Positions 1 through 9,123 of a stretch of 64,000 nucleotides of DNA are shown here, one piece after another. The stretch lies in contig DGLB01000074.1 of assembly GCA_002387845.1 (NCBI GenBank), positions 1 through 64,000 of the forward strand, given 5' to 3'. The notes beneath the pieces were generated by a model. That model had not been told where the DNA came from. It saw only the letters and a list, made by a program, of their open reading frames with translations, and ran no database searches. The stretch is from Stenotrophomonas maltophilia (lineage in GTDB: Bacteria > Pseudomonadota > Gammaproteobacteria > Xanthomonadales > Xanthomonadaceae). The position numbers and the translations under genes were made by a program. Every line of letters begins with the position of its first letter. The stretch's first letter is position 1.

Positions 1-1
1 G

Positions 2-481
2 GCGTCTGCGCAGGTCGCTGCGCCGGAAGCAGGCACCGCCGTCGACAGCCGCGACATGGGTACGGCACCGCCGCAGGCGATGAGCGCGCAGGAGGCCGCG
101 ACCCGTCACGGCGCCGACGCCGCCAGCAGCGACGCCGCACAGACCCGTGGCGAAACCCAGGCGGCCACCCAGCGCAGTGTGCAGCACGTGCAGCAGGCGC
201 AGAAAACCCAGGAAATGCTCGCACAGCGCGCCCGCGCGGAGTCGCGCGTGGATTTCACCTTCACCAGCTGGGGGCCACGGCACGCGGTGGTGGCGCGCCA
301 GCAGGGCGGGCACTGGATTCTGCAGCCGTCGTCCACCCGCGTCAGCCAGGCGTTGAGCAGCAGCACCGCGCCCGACGGCGTGCCAGTGCGGCTGGCCGGT
401 GAAGGGCAGGGCGTGGACGCGGTGCTTGCCACCGACCCGGATGGCCGTCGTCGCCAACAGCAGGAGCAGGACACGCCATGA
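2..481 (+). CDS. sctP: Type III secretion needle-length regulator SctP (InvJ/SpaN type), 5' end cut off
   Basis: The reading frame is open from the first complete codon of the window, so the true start lies upstream and only about 159 residues are seen. The visible part is Ala/Gln-rich and low in complexity, then ends in a small folded domain around the motif VDFTFTSWG followed by HAVV. This matches the C-terminal domain of SpaN/InvJ-type needle-length regulators, which act with the SctU switch protein to end needle assembly. The gene sits directly before sctQ with an ATGA stop/start overlap, the same position as invJ before spaO in SPI-1. Family assignment rests on position plus the C-terminal motif. 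The N-terminal half is not visible. Confidence 0.8.
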   Translation, partial: ASAQVAAPEAGTAVDSRDMGTAPPQAMSAQEAATRHGADAASSDAAQTRGETQAATQRSVQHVQQAQKTQEMLAQRARAESRVDFTFTSWGPRHAVVARQQGGHWILQPSSTRVSQALSSSTAPDGVPVRLAGEGQGVDAVLATDPDGRRRQQQEQDTP

Positions 482-1431
482 GCGCCCGCCATTGGCCGTT
501 CGCGACCTTGACCGAGGCCGACGCGGCGCGCGCCCAGGTCGCGGCCGAAAGTGCGCGTCTGGGTGTACGCCTGGAATGGGGAGCGCCGCCGACACAGGGA
601 GCGCTGCTGCGCTTCGACGTCAGCGGCCCGTTCGGCGCACTGCAGCTGGCCGTCGCCGCCGACGACTGGTGTCCGCGGATGCTGCCGGCACTGGAGGGTC
701 TGGCGTGGTCGGAACTGGTGGACCGCGACACGCTCGCCCGATGGCTGCCCGATGCGCCGCTGCTCGACTTCATCGATCCGCCACTGGCCGGCAGCCAGGT
801 GGCCCTGCGCGAAGTCGTTCCCGCCAGCGTGATGGCGGCGACCGGGCAACCACGACCCTGCGTGACCACCGGGCAGGGCCCTGCCTGGATTGAACACGCC
901 GAGGGGGTGCCGCATCTGCGCGCCTCCGATACCGCCCTTCACCTGTGCGTGCCGGTGGAGCTGGAAGTGGCACGCGTGACGCTGCCCCTGCATCGGCTGC
1001 GCACGCTGTCCCCGGGCAGCGTGCTGCTGCTGGAGCAGTTCCAGCCCATCGCACGCCATGGTGCGCAGCGCCTCTACACCTTCGATTTCACTTTGGAGAC
1101 CGTTTCCGTGAACACCCCTTTCGATTTCACCGAGGACGACGCCGATACCCTCGGCTTGGATCCGTTGCCGCCCGGCAGCGCGCCCGCAGCAACCCCGCCG
1201 GGCCTGGACGTGGCACGCCTGCCCGTCACCGTGGAGGTCGTGCTGTGCCAGCTGCAGCAGCGTGTGGGTGACCTTGCCACGCTGCAGCCGGGCACCGTGT
1301 TCAACCTGCCGCCCGATGCCTGGACCCAGCTGCAGCTGCGGGTCAACGGCCAGACCATCGCCCGTGGCGAGCTGGTGCAGGTAGGGGAACAGCTTGGCGT
1401 GCAACTGCATCAGGCCCCTGTGCTGTCATGA
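478..1431 (+). CDS. sctQ: Type III secretion cytoplasmic-ring (sorting platform) protein SctQ (SpaO type)
   Basis: This 317-residue protein is close in length to Salmonella SpaO (303). The C-terminal ~80 residues form a SpoA/FliN-like domain (VTVEVVLCQLQQRVGDLATL, then a turn and LQLRVNGQTIARGEL), the hallmark of C-ring proteins. Such proteins form the cytoplasmic sorting platform with SctK, SctL and the ATPase. The ATG overlaps the sctP stop, and the stop overlaps the sctR start, so the genes are translationally coupled. An internal in-frame GTG at codon 211 is listed separately as a likely second start. Assignment is firm from domain, length and position. Confidence 0.93.
   Translation: MSARHWPFATLTEADAARAQVAAESARLGVRLEWGAPPTQGALLRFDVSGPFGALQLAVAADDWCPRMLPALEGLAWSELVDRDTLARWLPDAPLLDFIDPPLAGSQVALREVVPASVMAATGQPRPCVTTGQGPAWIEHAEGVPHLRASDTALHLCVPVELEVARVTLPLHRLRTLSPGSVLLLEQFQPIARHGAQRLYTFDFTLETVSVNTPFDFTEDDADTLGLDPLPPGSAPAATPPGLDVARLPVTVEVVLCQLQQRVGDLATLQPGTVFNLPPDAWTQLQLRVNGQTIARGELVQVGEQLGVQLHQAPVLS
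1108..1431 (+). CDS. Candidate internally initiated short SctQ-C product
   Basis: Codon 211 of sctQ is an in-frame GTG preceded by GGAG at 1095-1098, nine nucleotides upstream. Starting there gives a 107-residue protein made of the SpoA domain alone. In Salmonella SpaO, an internal GTG near codon 203 yields a SpoA-only fragment that assembles with the full-length protein. The matching codon type, place and ribosome-binding site suggest the arrangement is conserved here. The short product itself is inferred. Confidence 0.6.
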   Translation: MNTPFDFTEDDADTLGLDPLPPGSAPAATPPGLDVARLPVTVEVVLCQLQQRVGDLATLQPGTVFNLPPDAWTQLQLRVNGQTIARGELVQVGEQLGVQLHQAPVLS

Positions 1432-2093
1432 GTTTTGTCAACAACGACATCTCGCTGATTGCGGTGATGTCCATGGCAGCTCTGCTGCCCTTCATCATTG
1501 CCGCCGGCACGTGCTACCTGAAGTTCTCGGTGGTGTTCGTGCTGCTGCGCAATGGGCTGGGCCTGCAGCAGGTGCCGTCGAACATGGTGCTCAACGCGCT
1601 GGCGCTGATGCTGGCGTTCTATGTCATGCAGCCGATCGTCCAGAACATGTACGAAGCCTACCTGGCCCTGGAGGCACCGTTGAGTTCAGTGGCTGCCGTG
1701 ATCGCGTTCCTGGACAGCAGCCTGGACGGCTACAAGGTCTACCTCGCAACCTATTCCGACCCGGAGCTGCTGGAGTTCTTCGAGCGCGCCCGCCAGGCCG
1801 AGCCCGGCCAGCCGCTGCCCGCGCTGGAGCCGCACGAGCGCTCGCTGTTTGCATTGATGCCCACTTACGCGCTGAGCGAGCTGAAGGATGCGTTCCGCAT
1901 CGGCTTCTACCTGTACCTGCCGTTCGTGGTGATCGACCTGGTGGTGTCCAGCGTGCTGCTGTCGCTGGGCATGATGATGATGAGCCCGGTGACCATCTCC
2001 GCGCCGATCAAGCTGATTCTGTTCGTGGCAATGGATGGCTGGAGCCTGCTGTCGCAGGGTCTGGTCCGCCAGTACCTCGACGTGCCGATGTAG
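1428..2093 (+). CDS. sctR: Type III secretion export-gate membrane protein SctR (SpaP type)
   Basis: The 221-residue membrane protein starts with MSFVNNDISL and has the conserved SctR/FliP pattern of hydrophobic helices. Typical segments are LRNGLGLQQVPSNMVLNALA near residue 40 and KDAFRIGFYLYLPFVVIDLV followed by an MMMMSPVTIS stretch near residues 150-190. SctR forms the pentameric core of the inner-membrane export gate with SctS and SctT. Length matches SpaP (224). The start overlaps the sctQ stop, and sctS follows after four nucleotides. Confidence 0.97.
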   Translation: MSFVNNDISLIAVMSMAALLPFIIAAGTCYLKFSVVFVLLRNGLGLQQVPSNMVLNALALMLAFYVMQPIVQNMYEAYLALEAPLSSVAAVIAFLDSSLDGYKVYLATYSDPELLEFFERARQAEPGQPLPALEPHERSLFALMPTYALSELKDAFRIGFYLYLPFVVIDLVVSSVLLSLGMMMMSPVTISAPIKLILFVAMDGWSLLSQGLVRQYLDVPM

Positions 2094-2097
2094 CGCC

Positions 2098-2355
2098 ATG
2101 GACGCGATCATGTTCATGGGCAACAAAAGCCTGCTGCTGATTCTGCTGCTGTCGGCCGCACCGGTGGCGGTGGCCACCATTGTCGGCCTGGCCATCGGTC
2201 TGTTCCAGACCGTCACCCAGCTGCAGGAGCAGACCTTGCCTTACGGTGCCAAGCTGCTGGCGGTGATCGCCTGCCTGCTGCTGCTGATGTCGTGGATGAG
2301 CGCGCGCATGCTCGACTTTGCCCGCTTGGCCCTGCAGACCGCGCTGACCGGGTAA
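2098..2355 (+). CDS. sctS: Type III secretion export-gate protein SctS (SpaQ type)
   Basis: This 85-residue protein has two hydrophobic helices around residues 11-35 and 48-68. It carries the family motif PVAVATIVGLAIGLFQTVTQ followed by LQEQTLPYGAKLLAV, typical of SctS/FliQ. The ATG at 2098, four nucleotides after sctR, was chosen over an in-frame upstream ATG inside sctR because it gives the family length (SpaQ is 86). It is a stalk component of the SctRST export gate. Confidence 0.96.
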   Translation: MDAIMFMGNKSLLLILLLSAAPVAVATIVGLAIGLFQTVTQLQEQTLPYGAKLLAVIACLLLLMSWMSARMLDFARLALQTALTG

Positions 2356-2358
2356 GCC

Positions 2359-3156
2359 ATGCAGCTGTCCCCTCTTGACGCCGAGCTGGTCGCGCTCAGT
2401 CGCGAGCACCTGCTGCCACTGGTGTTCGGCATGGCCCGGATCGGGGCCTGCCTGGTCTGGGTGCCGTACCTGGCCCCAGGCGTGATGCCGGCCAAGATGA
2501 CCCGGACCGTGGTCACCGTCATGGTGCTCATCGGCCTGTGGCCGGCCACCGTGGGCACCGCCACCGGCATGCCGCAGGACATGCTGTCGATGGGCGGCGT
2601 GCTGCTGCGCGAAGTGCTGATCGGCACTGCCATCGGGCTGGTGGTGGCATTGCCGTTTCACATCTTCCACGGCATGGGCGCGATCGTCGACAACCAGCGC
2701 GGTGCCGGTGTGGGGGCGATGCTCGACCCGGTCAGCGGCATGGAAGCCACCGAGCTGGCCAACCTGCTGCAGTTGATGAGCGTGGTGGTGTTCATGGCCA
2801 CCGGTGGGATGATCGCGCTGCTGGAGGTGATCCAGGACAGCTACGCGCTGGTGCCCATGGGCGGGCCGATGTCGTTGAACCTCGGCAACCTGCAGGACTT
2901 CGCCGGCACCCTGCTGGCCGGAGCGGTGCGCATGGCATTGCCGGTGCTGTTGCTGTTGTTCCTGGTCGAGATTCTGCTCGGCACGCTGTCGCGCTTCGCG
3001 CAGCAGCTGAACCCGTTCTCGATCTCGCTGGCGGTGAAGTCGCTCATCGCCTTCATTGCATTGTTCCTCTACCTGATGCCCACCATCACCCGTCACGTGC
3101 CCCTGATCCGGGACAGCACCGACGCGCTGAAACTGTTGCTGCCGGCGGCCTCATGA
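2359..3156 (+). CDS. sctT: Type III secretion export-gate protein SctT (SpaR type)
   Basis: This polytopic protein of 265 residues matches SpaR/FliR in length (SpaR 263) and carries family segments such as REVLIGTAIGLVVALPFHIF and the IVDNQRGAG stretch. SctT caps the export gate. The gene begins three nucleotides after the sctS stop, and its TGA overlaps the ATG of sctU, so all five genes sctQ-sctU form one tightly coupled block. Confidence 0.96.
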   Translation: MQLSPLDAELVALSREHLLPLVFGMARIGACLVWVPYLAPGVMPAKMTRTVVTVMVLIGLWPATVGTATGMPQDMLSMGGVLLREVLIGTAIGLVVALPFHIFHGMGAIVDNQRGAGVGAMLDPVSGMEATELANLLQLMSVVVFMATGGMIALLEVIQDSYALVPMGGPMSLNLGNLQDFAGTLLAGAVRMALPVLLLLFLVEILLGTLSRFAQQLNPFSISLAVKSLIAFIALFLYLMPTITRHVPLIRDSTDALKLLLPAAS

Positions 3157-4208
3157 AGACTGAGAAGCCGACACCGCACCGACTCCTGAAAGAGTCGAAA
3201 AAGGGCAAGAGCTATGTCAGTCGTGACCTGGCCGGGGCTGCCGTGCTGGTGGCCGGACTGGTCGCGTTGGCCACGGCAACCTCCGCAGGACACCTGCACG
3301 CCTTCTACCGTGGCATGGCCGAGCGCGGCTTCGCGCTGACCCCGGCCGAGGCCGCACACCAGGCCACCCTGGCGTTCCTCTGGATGGCGGTGCCGGTCGG
3401 CGTGGCCGCGATCATTGCCGCGGTGCTGATCTCACTCATTCAAAGCAAGGGCGTGATCGCCGCCGAAGCCGTGCGGATCGACCTTGCCCGGGTCAATCCC
3501 ATTTCCGGCTTCAAGAATCTGTTCTCGCTGAAGACCGTGAAGGGTGCGGTGACGGCGGTGCTGTATCTGCTCGCCGGCACCGTGTTCGCGTTCCTGGCCT
3601 GGCAGATCTTTGCGCCGACGCTGTTTGGCCAGGTCATGCTGCCGGACAAGGCCGCCGGTGCACTGTGGCACAGCGTCAGCTGGAAGAGCACCGCGCTGCT
3701 GCTCGGCGTGCTGTCGCCCATCATATTCGGTGCCGCGTTTGTCGAGTATCGCCTGTACATCCGCGAGATGCGCATGGACAAGAGCGAGGTCAAGCAGGAG
3801 CACAAGGACCACAACGGCAACCCGGAGATCAAACAGAAGCGCCGCCAGATCAACGAGGAGCTCTCGGGCCAGGTACAGGCCGACGTGGCCGGCTCCACCA
3901 TGATTCTGGCCAACCCCACGCACATCGCGGTGGGCATCTTCATGCACCCGGACTATCCGGGCCTGCAGTTCGTCTCCGTGCGCGAACGCGGCAACCGCGC
4001 GCGCAAGGTGATCAAGCTGGCCGAGAGGCTCGGCGTGCCCGTGGTGCGCGACATTTCGCTGGCACGCGGCATCTACTTCAGCACCAAGCGCTACCAGTTC
4101 GCGCCCAGCCGCTTCGCCGAACCGATCCTGCGCATCCTCGACTGGCTGCTCGACATCGAACGCCAGAAGGCCGGCCAACAGCTGCCTGACGACGCACCAA
4201 ATGAGTGA
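3153..4208 (+). CDS. sctU: Type III secretion autoprotease/substrate-switch protein SctU (SpaS type)
   Basis: This 351-residue protein has four N-terminal membrane helices and a cytoplasmic domain with the autocleavage motif NPTH at N254-H257. Cleavage between Asn and Pro switches export from early to later substrates in cooperation with SctP. The connector ahead of it (KSEVKQEHKDHNGNPEIKQK) is the usual charged helix. The start at 3153 overlaps the sctT stop and gives the family length (SpaS 356). All switch residues are intact, so the system looks functional at this step. Confidence 0.97.
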   Translation: MKTEKPTPHRLLKESKKGKSYVSRDLAGAAVLVAGLVALATATSAGHLHAFYRGMAERGFALTPAEAAHQATLAFLWMAVPVGVAAIIAAVLISLIQSKGVIAAEAVRIDLARVNPISGFKNLFSLKTVKGAVTAVLYLLAGTVFAFLAWQIFAPTLFGQVMLPDKAAGALWHSVSWKSTALLLGVLSPIIFGAAFVEYRLYIREMRMDKSEVKQEHKDHNGNPEIKQKRRQINEELSGQVQADVAGSTMILANPTHIAVGIFMHPDYPGLQFVSVRERGNRARKVIKLAERLGVPVVRDISLARGIYFSTKRYQFAPSRFAEPILRILDWLLDIERQKAGQQLPDDAPNE

Positions 4209-4291
4209 AACACGAAAGCCCCCTCTTGCCCCCAACGCCACACTGTGCTTGTCCTGCAGTACCGGTGGCACCCAACCCAGGTAATAACCGA

Positions 4292-4819
4292 ATGACCTCC
4301 ACTGCCCCCGAAAACACTGCTGGATCCGACGCCGACCAGGCCATGCTGGATGAGATGGCCCAGGTTCTGATGGAAGGTGCCCAACAAGGTGCCGCCCTGA
4401 AGGACCTCAAGGGTGTCAGTGACGACATGCTGGAAAGCGTTTATGCGTACGCGCATCGCTTCTACACCGATGGCCGGCTGGACGAGGCGGAAACCTTCTT
4501 CCGTTTCCTCTACCTGTACGACTTCTACAACGGTGACTACGCCCTCGGGCTGGCCGCCGTGCTGCAGATGAAGAAGCAGTACGCCAAAGCCATTGACATG
4601 TACGCACTGGCGTATGCCCTGCTCAAGCGCGACGAGCGCCCCATGCTGCATGTCGGCCAGTGCCATCTGGCCATGGGCAAGCTGCAACTGGCGCGCGACT
4701 GCTTCGAGACTGTGAAGCTGCGTTCGGAAGACCCGTTGCTGACAGCAAAGGCGCAGGCCTACCTGCAGGCCATGGGCAACAGCGGACAAGAACCTCCCGA
4801 ATCCAATCATGAAGACTGA
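4292..4819 (+). CDS. sicA: Class II T3SS translocator chaperone (SicA/LcrH/SycD family)
   Basis: The protein has 175 residues when started at MTSTAPENT; an in-frame ATG at 4205 gives an implausible Cys/Pro-rich leader. It contains tandem TPR-like helices, for example AHRFYTDGRLDEAETFFRFL followed by YDFYNGDYALGLAAVLQMKK, typical of LcrH/SicA chaperones. Such chaperones keep the two hydrophobic translocators soluble in the cytosol before export. The gene stands directly before the sipB-like gene, as in SPI-1, after an 83-nt gap from sctU. SicA is 165 residues. In Salmonella it also co-activates InvF, but no InvF homologue is in this window. Confidence 0.93.
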   Translation: MTSTAPENTAGSDADQAMLDEMAQVLMEGAQQGAALKDLKGVSDDMLESVYAYAHRFYTDGRLDEAETFFRFLYLYDFYNGDYALGLAAVLQMKKQYAKAIDMYALAYALLKRDERPMLHVGQCHLAMGKLQLARDCFETVKLRSEDPLLTAKAQAYLQAMGNSGQEPPESNHED

Positions 4820-4825
4820 TTCCCT

Positions 4826-6619
4826 ATGATCACCATCGCTTCAACCGGTGCCACCCCGATCGCCTTCACCAAGGCGGCCCAACAGAACTCCCAGGCAGCG
4901 GCCGCATCCTCGGCGGGCTTCGGTGCTGCTTCGATGCAGCAGGTGAAGGACATCGAAGGCAGACTGATCGCACTGCTGACCTCGGCTCCGGAAATGTCCG
5001 AAGCCAATACCACCAAGGGTGATGCAAGCAGGCCGGATTTGCGTCCGGCCGAAACAGCGCGTCTGGTGCGTGCCGCGCAGGCGCACAGCGCGCCCGGGCA
5101 GAAGCCTATGGCGCGCGATGCGGTACTGGTGCTCTACACCATGCAGCTGGCGGAAGTCCTTAGCGAAGAGAACAGCCGCAGCCTGGCCGCGCAGCTGGAG
5201 CTGCTGAAGAGCCGCCTGGCCGCCCGCCAGGCCACCGCCGCCGAACTGCAGGCCGCCATTGAACTGGCCGAGAAGCTGGTCGACTCCGCATTGGGTGATG
5301 TCGGTGCCGCCGAAGGTGAGCTGGCCGCGGCGATGGAGGCGCTGAAGCAGGCGCAGGCCGAAGTAGCCCGTCTGGAGCAGGCGCTGACTGATGCGCCGGA
5401 GGACGAGAAAGAAGCCATTCGCGCGCAGTTGGAAGCAGCCAAGGCACACGTCGGCGTGCAGCAGGAGAAAGCGGACGCAGCCGTTACCCGGCTCAACGCG
5501 GCAGCAGCCGTGCTTGATGGTGCCATGGGGGATCTGGAATCGCTTGAGCAAGCGGTGGCCGACCTCGACCCGGTGCAGGGACCGGGTGGCGGCGGGAACG
5601 AGCGAGCGCTTACCAATCAGGCCGCGCTGAGCGCGCTGTTGGCCCGTCTCATGGAACTCGTCGCGAAAGCCAACGACGAAAAAATGGCCAAGGAAATCGA
5701 ATTCACCAAGGCCGTGCTCAAGGGGCGCGAAGAGGAGAGCCTGCGCCGCGCCGAAGAGTACGAGCGTGAGAAGGAAAAGGCCGAGCAGCTGCAGAAGAAG
5801 ATGGGTTGCATCGGCAAGATCGTGGGCTGGGCGGTGACCACCATCGCTGTGGTGGCCGCACCCTTCACCGGTGGCGCCAGCATGGCCCTGGCCGGCATCG
5901 GTCTGGCCCTGGCCATCGGCGAGGAGCTCGGCCTGAACATCATGGGCAAGATCATGGAGCCCATCATGAAAGTGGTCATGGATCTGGTGAAGGCCGTTGG
6001 CGGCGTGCTGGGCGACATGCTCACCGCCATCGGCATGCCGGAAGACGTGGCCAACAAGATGAAGGATGTGCTGGCCGTCATCGCGGTCGCCGCCATGGTC
6101 ATCGCTGTCGCCTTCCTGAGCAAGAAGGCCGCCAGCACGGTCGCAGTGCAGAGCATCACCAAGGCGGTCACCAAGGCGGTGACCGAAGCGATCAGCAAGG
6201 CGCTGCCGGCCATGATCAAGTCCTTCGCGCATGCCGCCAAAGGCAGTGTGGATGACGTCGCCAAGGCCATCACCAACGCCACCGCCAACGTGGTCAAGCG
6301 CGACGCCGACACGCTCGCCATCCGTGCCGCGCAGACAACCAAAGGCATGGCCTACGTGCAGTTGGGCCACCAAATAGCGCAGGGAACGGGGGCCAGCATC
6401 GTTGCCAAGATCGACGTGGACGCGGCGGAGATCGAGGCGAAGCTGGACGAGGGCATGGCAGTGGCGGAGGTCCTGCGCGATCTCATTGAGCGCATCCTGA
6501 ACTACTTCCTGCAGACCAATCAGCAGATCGCGGTCATGTTCCAGGATCTGAGCAGCGTCATGGCCGATCAGGATCAGACCGCCAATCACATCACCTCGCG
6601 CGTCGGCCGCACGGCCTGA
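4826..6619 (+). CDS. sctE: Major translocator/pore protein SctE (SipB type)
   Basis: At 597 residues this matches SipB (593). It has a long N-terminal helical coiled-coil region (residues ~120-330, rich in Glu/Lys/Ala). Two hydrophobic segments follow, at about 329-370 (VVAAPFTGGASMALAGIGLA) and 412-431 (VLAVIAVAAMVIAVAFLS). This is the IpaB/SipB plan of a pore-forming translocator that inserts into the host membrane with SctB. The Thr/Ala-rich N-terminus without Sec signal fits a type III export signal. It follows the SicA chaperone gene after six nucleotides. Confidence 0.93.
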   Translation: MITIASTGATPIAFTKAAQQNSQAAAASSAGFGAASMQQVKDIEGRLIALLTSAPEMSEANTTKGDASRPDLRPAETARLVRAAQAHSAPGQKPMARDAVLVLYTMQLAEVLSEENSRSLAAQLELLKSRLAARQATAAELQAAIELAEKLVDSALGDVGAAEGELAAAMEALKQAQAEVARLEQALTDAPEDEKEAIRAQLEAAKAHVGVQQEKADAAVTRLNAAAAVLDGAMGDLESLEQAVADLDPVQGPGGGGNERALTNQAALSALLARLMELVAKANDEKMAKEIEFTKAVLKGREEESLRRAEEYEREKEKAEQLQKKMGCIGKIVGWAVTTIAVVAAPFTGGASMALAGIGLALAIGEELGLNIMGKIMEPIMKVVMDLVKAVGGVLGDMLTAIGMPEDVANKMKDVLAVIAVAAMVIAVAFLSKKAASTVAVQSITKAVTKAVTEAISKALPAMIKSFAHAAKGSVDDVAKAITNATANVVKRDADTLAIRAAQTTKGMAYVQLGHQIAQGTGASIVAKIDVDAAEIEAKLDEGMAVAEVLRDLIERILNYFLQTNQQIAVMFQDLSSVMADQDQTANHITSRVGRTA

Positions 6620-6653
6620 ACGCGCACATTCCGCACTTCAAGGAAAATCAGAC

Positions 6654-7928
6654 ATGCCCAATGGCATTTCAATTGCATTCAATACCCAGCCGTACAGCCC
6701 AGCTTCGTCCCACGAAGCGAAGTCCCGCGTAGACGGCACGGTACCTGCGAAGGCAATGACCGCAGCCACGGTCGCCCTGCTGGTCAACGCCGTCACCGAT
6801 CAGCTGGTACAGATCGATCCCGGTAGCGGCAGGACGGGTGTGGACACGCCGGTGGCACTGCGCGCGCCCGATATGACGCTAGGGGAGGCCCGCACAACCC
6901 TGACCAGCATTCTTGCCAAACTGCCGGTCCTGCTGGGTGCATTGCTGGGTAGCCAGGATTCCCTGCAGCACGAAGACGGTGCCGATCAACGTGCGACTGA
7001 AGGCGCGGCCGCGATGCTGCAGGTACGCGCACTCGACGGGCTGCAGCAACCTGCGCTCAATGCACCCGCCAATGGCGTCGATGCCGATGTGACGTCGCGT
7101 TCGGCCAACGCCGGGCTTTGGCTGGCCACCAATCCGCTTTCAAACCTGTTGACGATGCTGCGACAGCTGCTGCTGAAGTTCGAGGACATGGAGCGCAGGC
7201 ACGGTTCGAACATGATCATCGTACAGCTGGAAACGGTGGTTGAGGCCGGCAAACGCGGGGTGGAGAAGGCGAAGGAGAACCTCGGCGGACAGATCGGCGC
7301 GACCATGCTGATGGGCGCGGTGGGAGGATACGCTACCAAGAAGACCAGCGAATCGACTGACATGGTGAAGAACAGCCATGTGAGGAACATGAACGAGGGC
7401 AACGCCTCAAGCATCGCGGTGCATGACTCGCGCGCCAACCTCAAAAGCACCACGACCCCGACGGCCAATCACCGACCGGCGCGCGACGCGGACGGAACTC
7501 CGGTGGCGGGCGGCACAGAAGCGAATCGACCGGGTGCGTTGCTGCAGGCCGACATGGACGCCGATCTGAAGCCCATGGGGCACGGCGTTCTCGATCAGAC
7601 CGGGGCCCCCCACAACGAGGCGCTGCAGTCGGCGCACGCCGCCTCGGTGGCGCATGCCCAGATTCCCGCCAGCCACGCGATGCTGCTGAACATGCTGGCA
7701 CCGTCTGTGGCGGGCTCGGTGACCGCAGGCGTGCAGATCGAAGCAGAAATGACCGAAGCAGAGCGCCAGCTGCTGCTCAATTTCGCAGAGACCATGAAGC
7801 GCATCGCCGACGGGCATCTGGATCAGCAGAACAAGACCCGCGAAATGCGCGACGGTGCCGCGGAACTGCTTGACAAGCTGCAGAGCCTGATCGCCAGCAC
7901 CGGCAATCACATCATCAGCAATTTCTAA
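6654..7928 (+). CDS. sctB: Minor translocator SctB (SipC type)
   Basis: The 424-residue protein occupies the sipC position and is close to SipC in length (409). It has a weak central hydrophobic stretch (ATMLMGAVGGYATKK near residue 220) and a C-terminal amphipathic helical region (EAERQLLLNFAETMKRIADG) like SipC/IpaC. AAGGA lies before the ATG. Together with SctE it would form the translocation pore; SipC also nucleates actin, but that activity cannot be inferred here. Sequence conservation in this family is low, so order and architecture carry the call. Confidence 0.85.
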   Translation: MPNGISIAFNTQPYSPASSHEAKSRVDGTVPAKAMTAATVALLVNAVTDQLVQIDPGSGRTGVDTPVALRAPDMTLGEARTTLTSILAKLPVLLGALLGSQDSLQHEDGADQRATEGAAAMLQVRALDGLQQPALNAPANGVDADVTSRSANAGLWLATNPLSNLLTMLRQLLLKFEDMERRHGSNMIIVQLETVVEAGKRGVEKAKENLGGQIGATMLMGAVGGYATKKTSESTDMVKNSHVRNMNEGNASSIAVHDSRANLKSTTTPTANHRPARDADGTPVAGGTEANRPGALLQADMDADLKPMGHGVLDQTGAPHNEALQSAHAASVAHAQIPASHAMLLNMLAPSVAGSVTAGVQIEAEMTEAERQLLLNFAETMKRIADGHLDQQNKTREMRDGAAELLDKLQSLIASTGNHIISNF

Positions 7929-7937
7929 GGTGACCTC

Positions 7938-9095
7938 ATGACCACGATCAATCCTACCTCTTCCGCAAATCACGTCCACCGCTCGCAGTTTTCAGGGTTG
8001 ACGCCGGAGGCAAAGGAAGCCCACGCAGCCCACGAAGCCAGTGGCCCTCACGCTGACCCGAGAATCCGCCAGCTTCAAACGTTCGTCGACAATCTGGCCC
8101 GCGCCATCGACCGCCGCGCGAATGCAGTCACGCGTTACATGTCGCAGTTGAGTACCTCCCTGCAGTTCAGTGCTGCGAGCGCGGCGCAACTGGGCCTTGG
8201 TGCCCCGCCGAGCGCGGTGGGTCCGCAGGTAACCGAAGTGGTGGCGCACCCGGAGATGCTTGAAGAGCTGAAGAAGCACCGCGAGCGCGAAGCCCGCCTG
8301 TCCGCGGATGCCCGCTCGGCCATCGAGGGCACCGAGCGGCCCATGGTGGACATGCTGCGCATTTTCGGCTTCCTGGACTTCCTGGATAATCCGTACAGCC
8401 CGGACAGTCGGGAGGACAAGACCCAAGTTGGCGACGAGCCGATTATCAATCCGCACGACAAGGACGCCAGTGGCTTGATCTGGGACTCGCATTCGGAGTT
8501 CTACGAGATGATCGGCCAGCTCATTGCTTCCCTGCAGCAGAACTGGCTGAGCAAGTATCAGGATGCCATGAAGGTGTTTCTTGATTTCTACGAGAAATTC
8601 TCGGACGCCATGGACAAGATCGAGGTGGGCAAGCCCTCGAATGGCAAGGAAGACATCCAGCTCAACTTCGACAAGATGCGCAACGCATTGAAAGCCCTGC
8701 TCAATGAGTTCAGTGGCAAGCCCATGGCGTCTTTCTCGACCGAGGCAGGGGCTGAAGCTTTCATTGCGTCGCTCAACCTGCCGGGCCTGGAAATCACAAA
8801 GAGCGGTGGGGAGTTCCACGTGATGATCAACCTGGACTCCGTGCAGGAAATCCTGCAATCGCTGAAAGACGGGAATGGCAACGACTACACCGGACAGATC
8901 CACTGGAGTCCCGCCAAGTACAACGCCTGGCTGTCTGCCAAGGATGGCAGCGTCGAAGACATCAAGCACGTCAGCAAGGTGCTTGGCGAGAAATTGAACG
9001 AGGTGACACAGAAATTCGACAATATTGTAAAGATTCTGAGCTCAACCATCGACAAGATCACCGAAGCCGACATGAGCTTCGTGCGCGGTCTTTAA
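7938..9095 (+). CDS. sctA: Needle-tip protein SctA (SipD/IpaD type)
   Basis: The 385-residue protein has the layout of IpaD/SipD tip proteins. It has a charged N-terminal helical hairpin (residues 35-65), the coil segment LSKYQDAMKVFLDFYEKFSD near residue 200, and a long C-terminal helix (VTQKFDNIVKILSSTIDKIT) ending in SFVRGL. Tip proteins sit on the needle end, sense contact and help insert SctE and SctB. SipD has 343 residues, so this one is modestly longer. The order chaperone-SipB-SipC-SipD is identical to SPI-1. Confidence 0.9.
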   Translation: MTTINPTSSANHVHRSQFSGLTPEAKEAHAAHEASGPHADPRIRQLQTFVDNLARAIDRRANAVTRYMSQLSTSLQFSAASAAQLGLGAPPSAVGPQVTEVVAHPEMLEELKKHREREARLSADARSAIEGTERPMVDMLRIFGFLDFLDNPYSPDSREDKTQVGDEPIINPHDKDASGLIWDSHSEFYEMIGQLIASLQQNWLSKYQDAMKVFLDFYEKFSDAMDKIEVGKPSNGKEDIQLNFDKMRNALKALLNEFSGKPMASFSTEAGAEAFIASLNLPGLEITKSGGEFHVMINLDSVQEILQSLKDGNGNDYTGQIHWSPAKYNAWLSAKDGSVEDIKHVSKVLGEKLNEVTQKFDNIVKILSSTIDKITEADMSFVRGL

Positions 9096-9123
9096 TTCGA
9101 TTCCAGAAAGAGCAGCTACTACT

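Noticed and set aside
4841..6589. Long minus-strand open frame (582 codons) opposite the sipB-like gene
   Set aside because: His/Arg/Gly-rich, no ribosome site, and it mirrors the codon bias of the real plus-strand gene.
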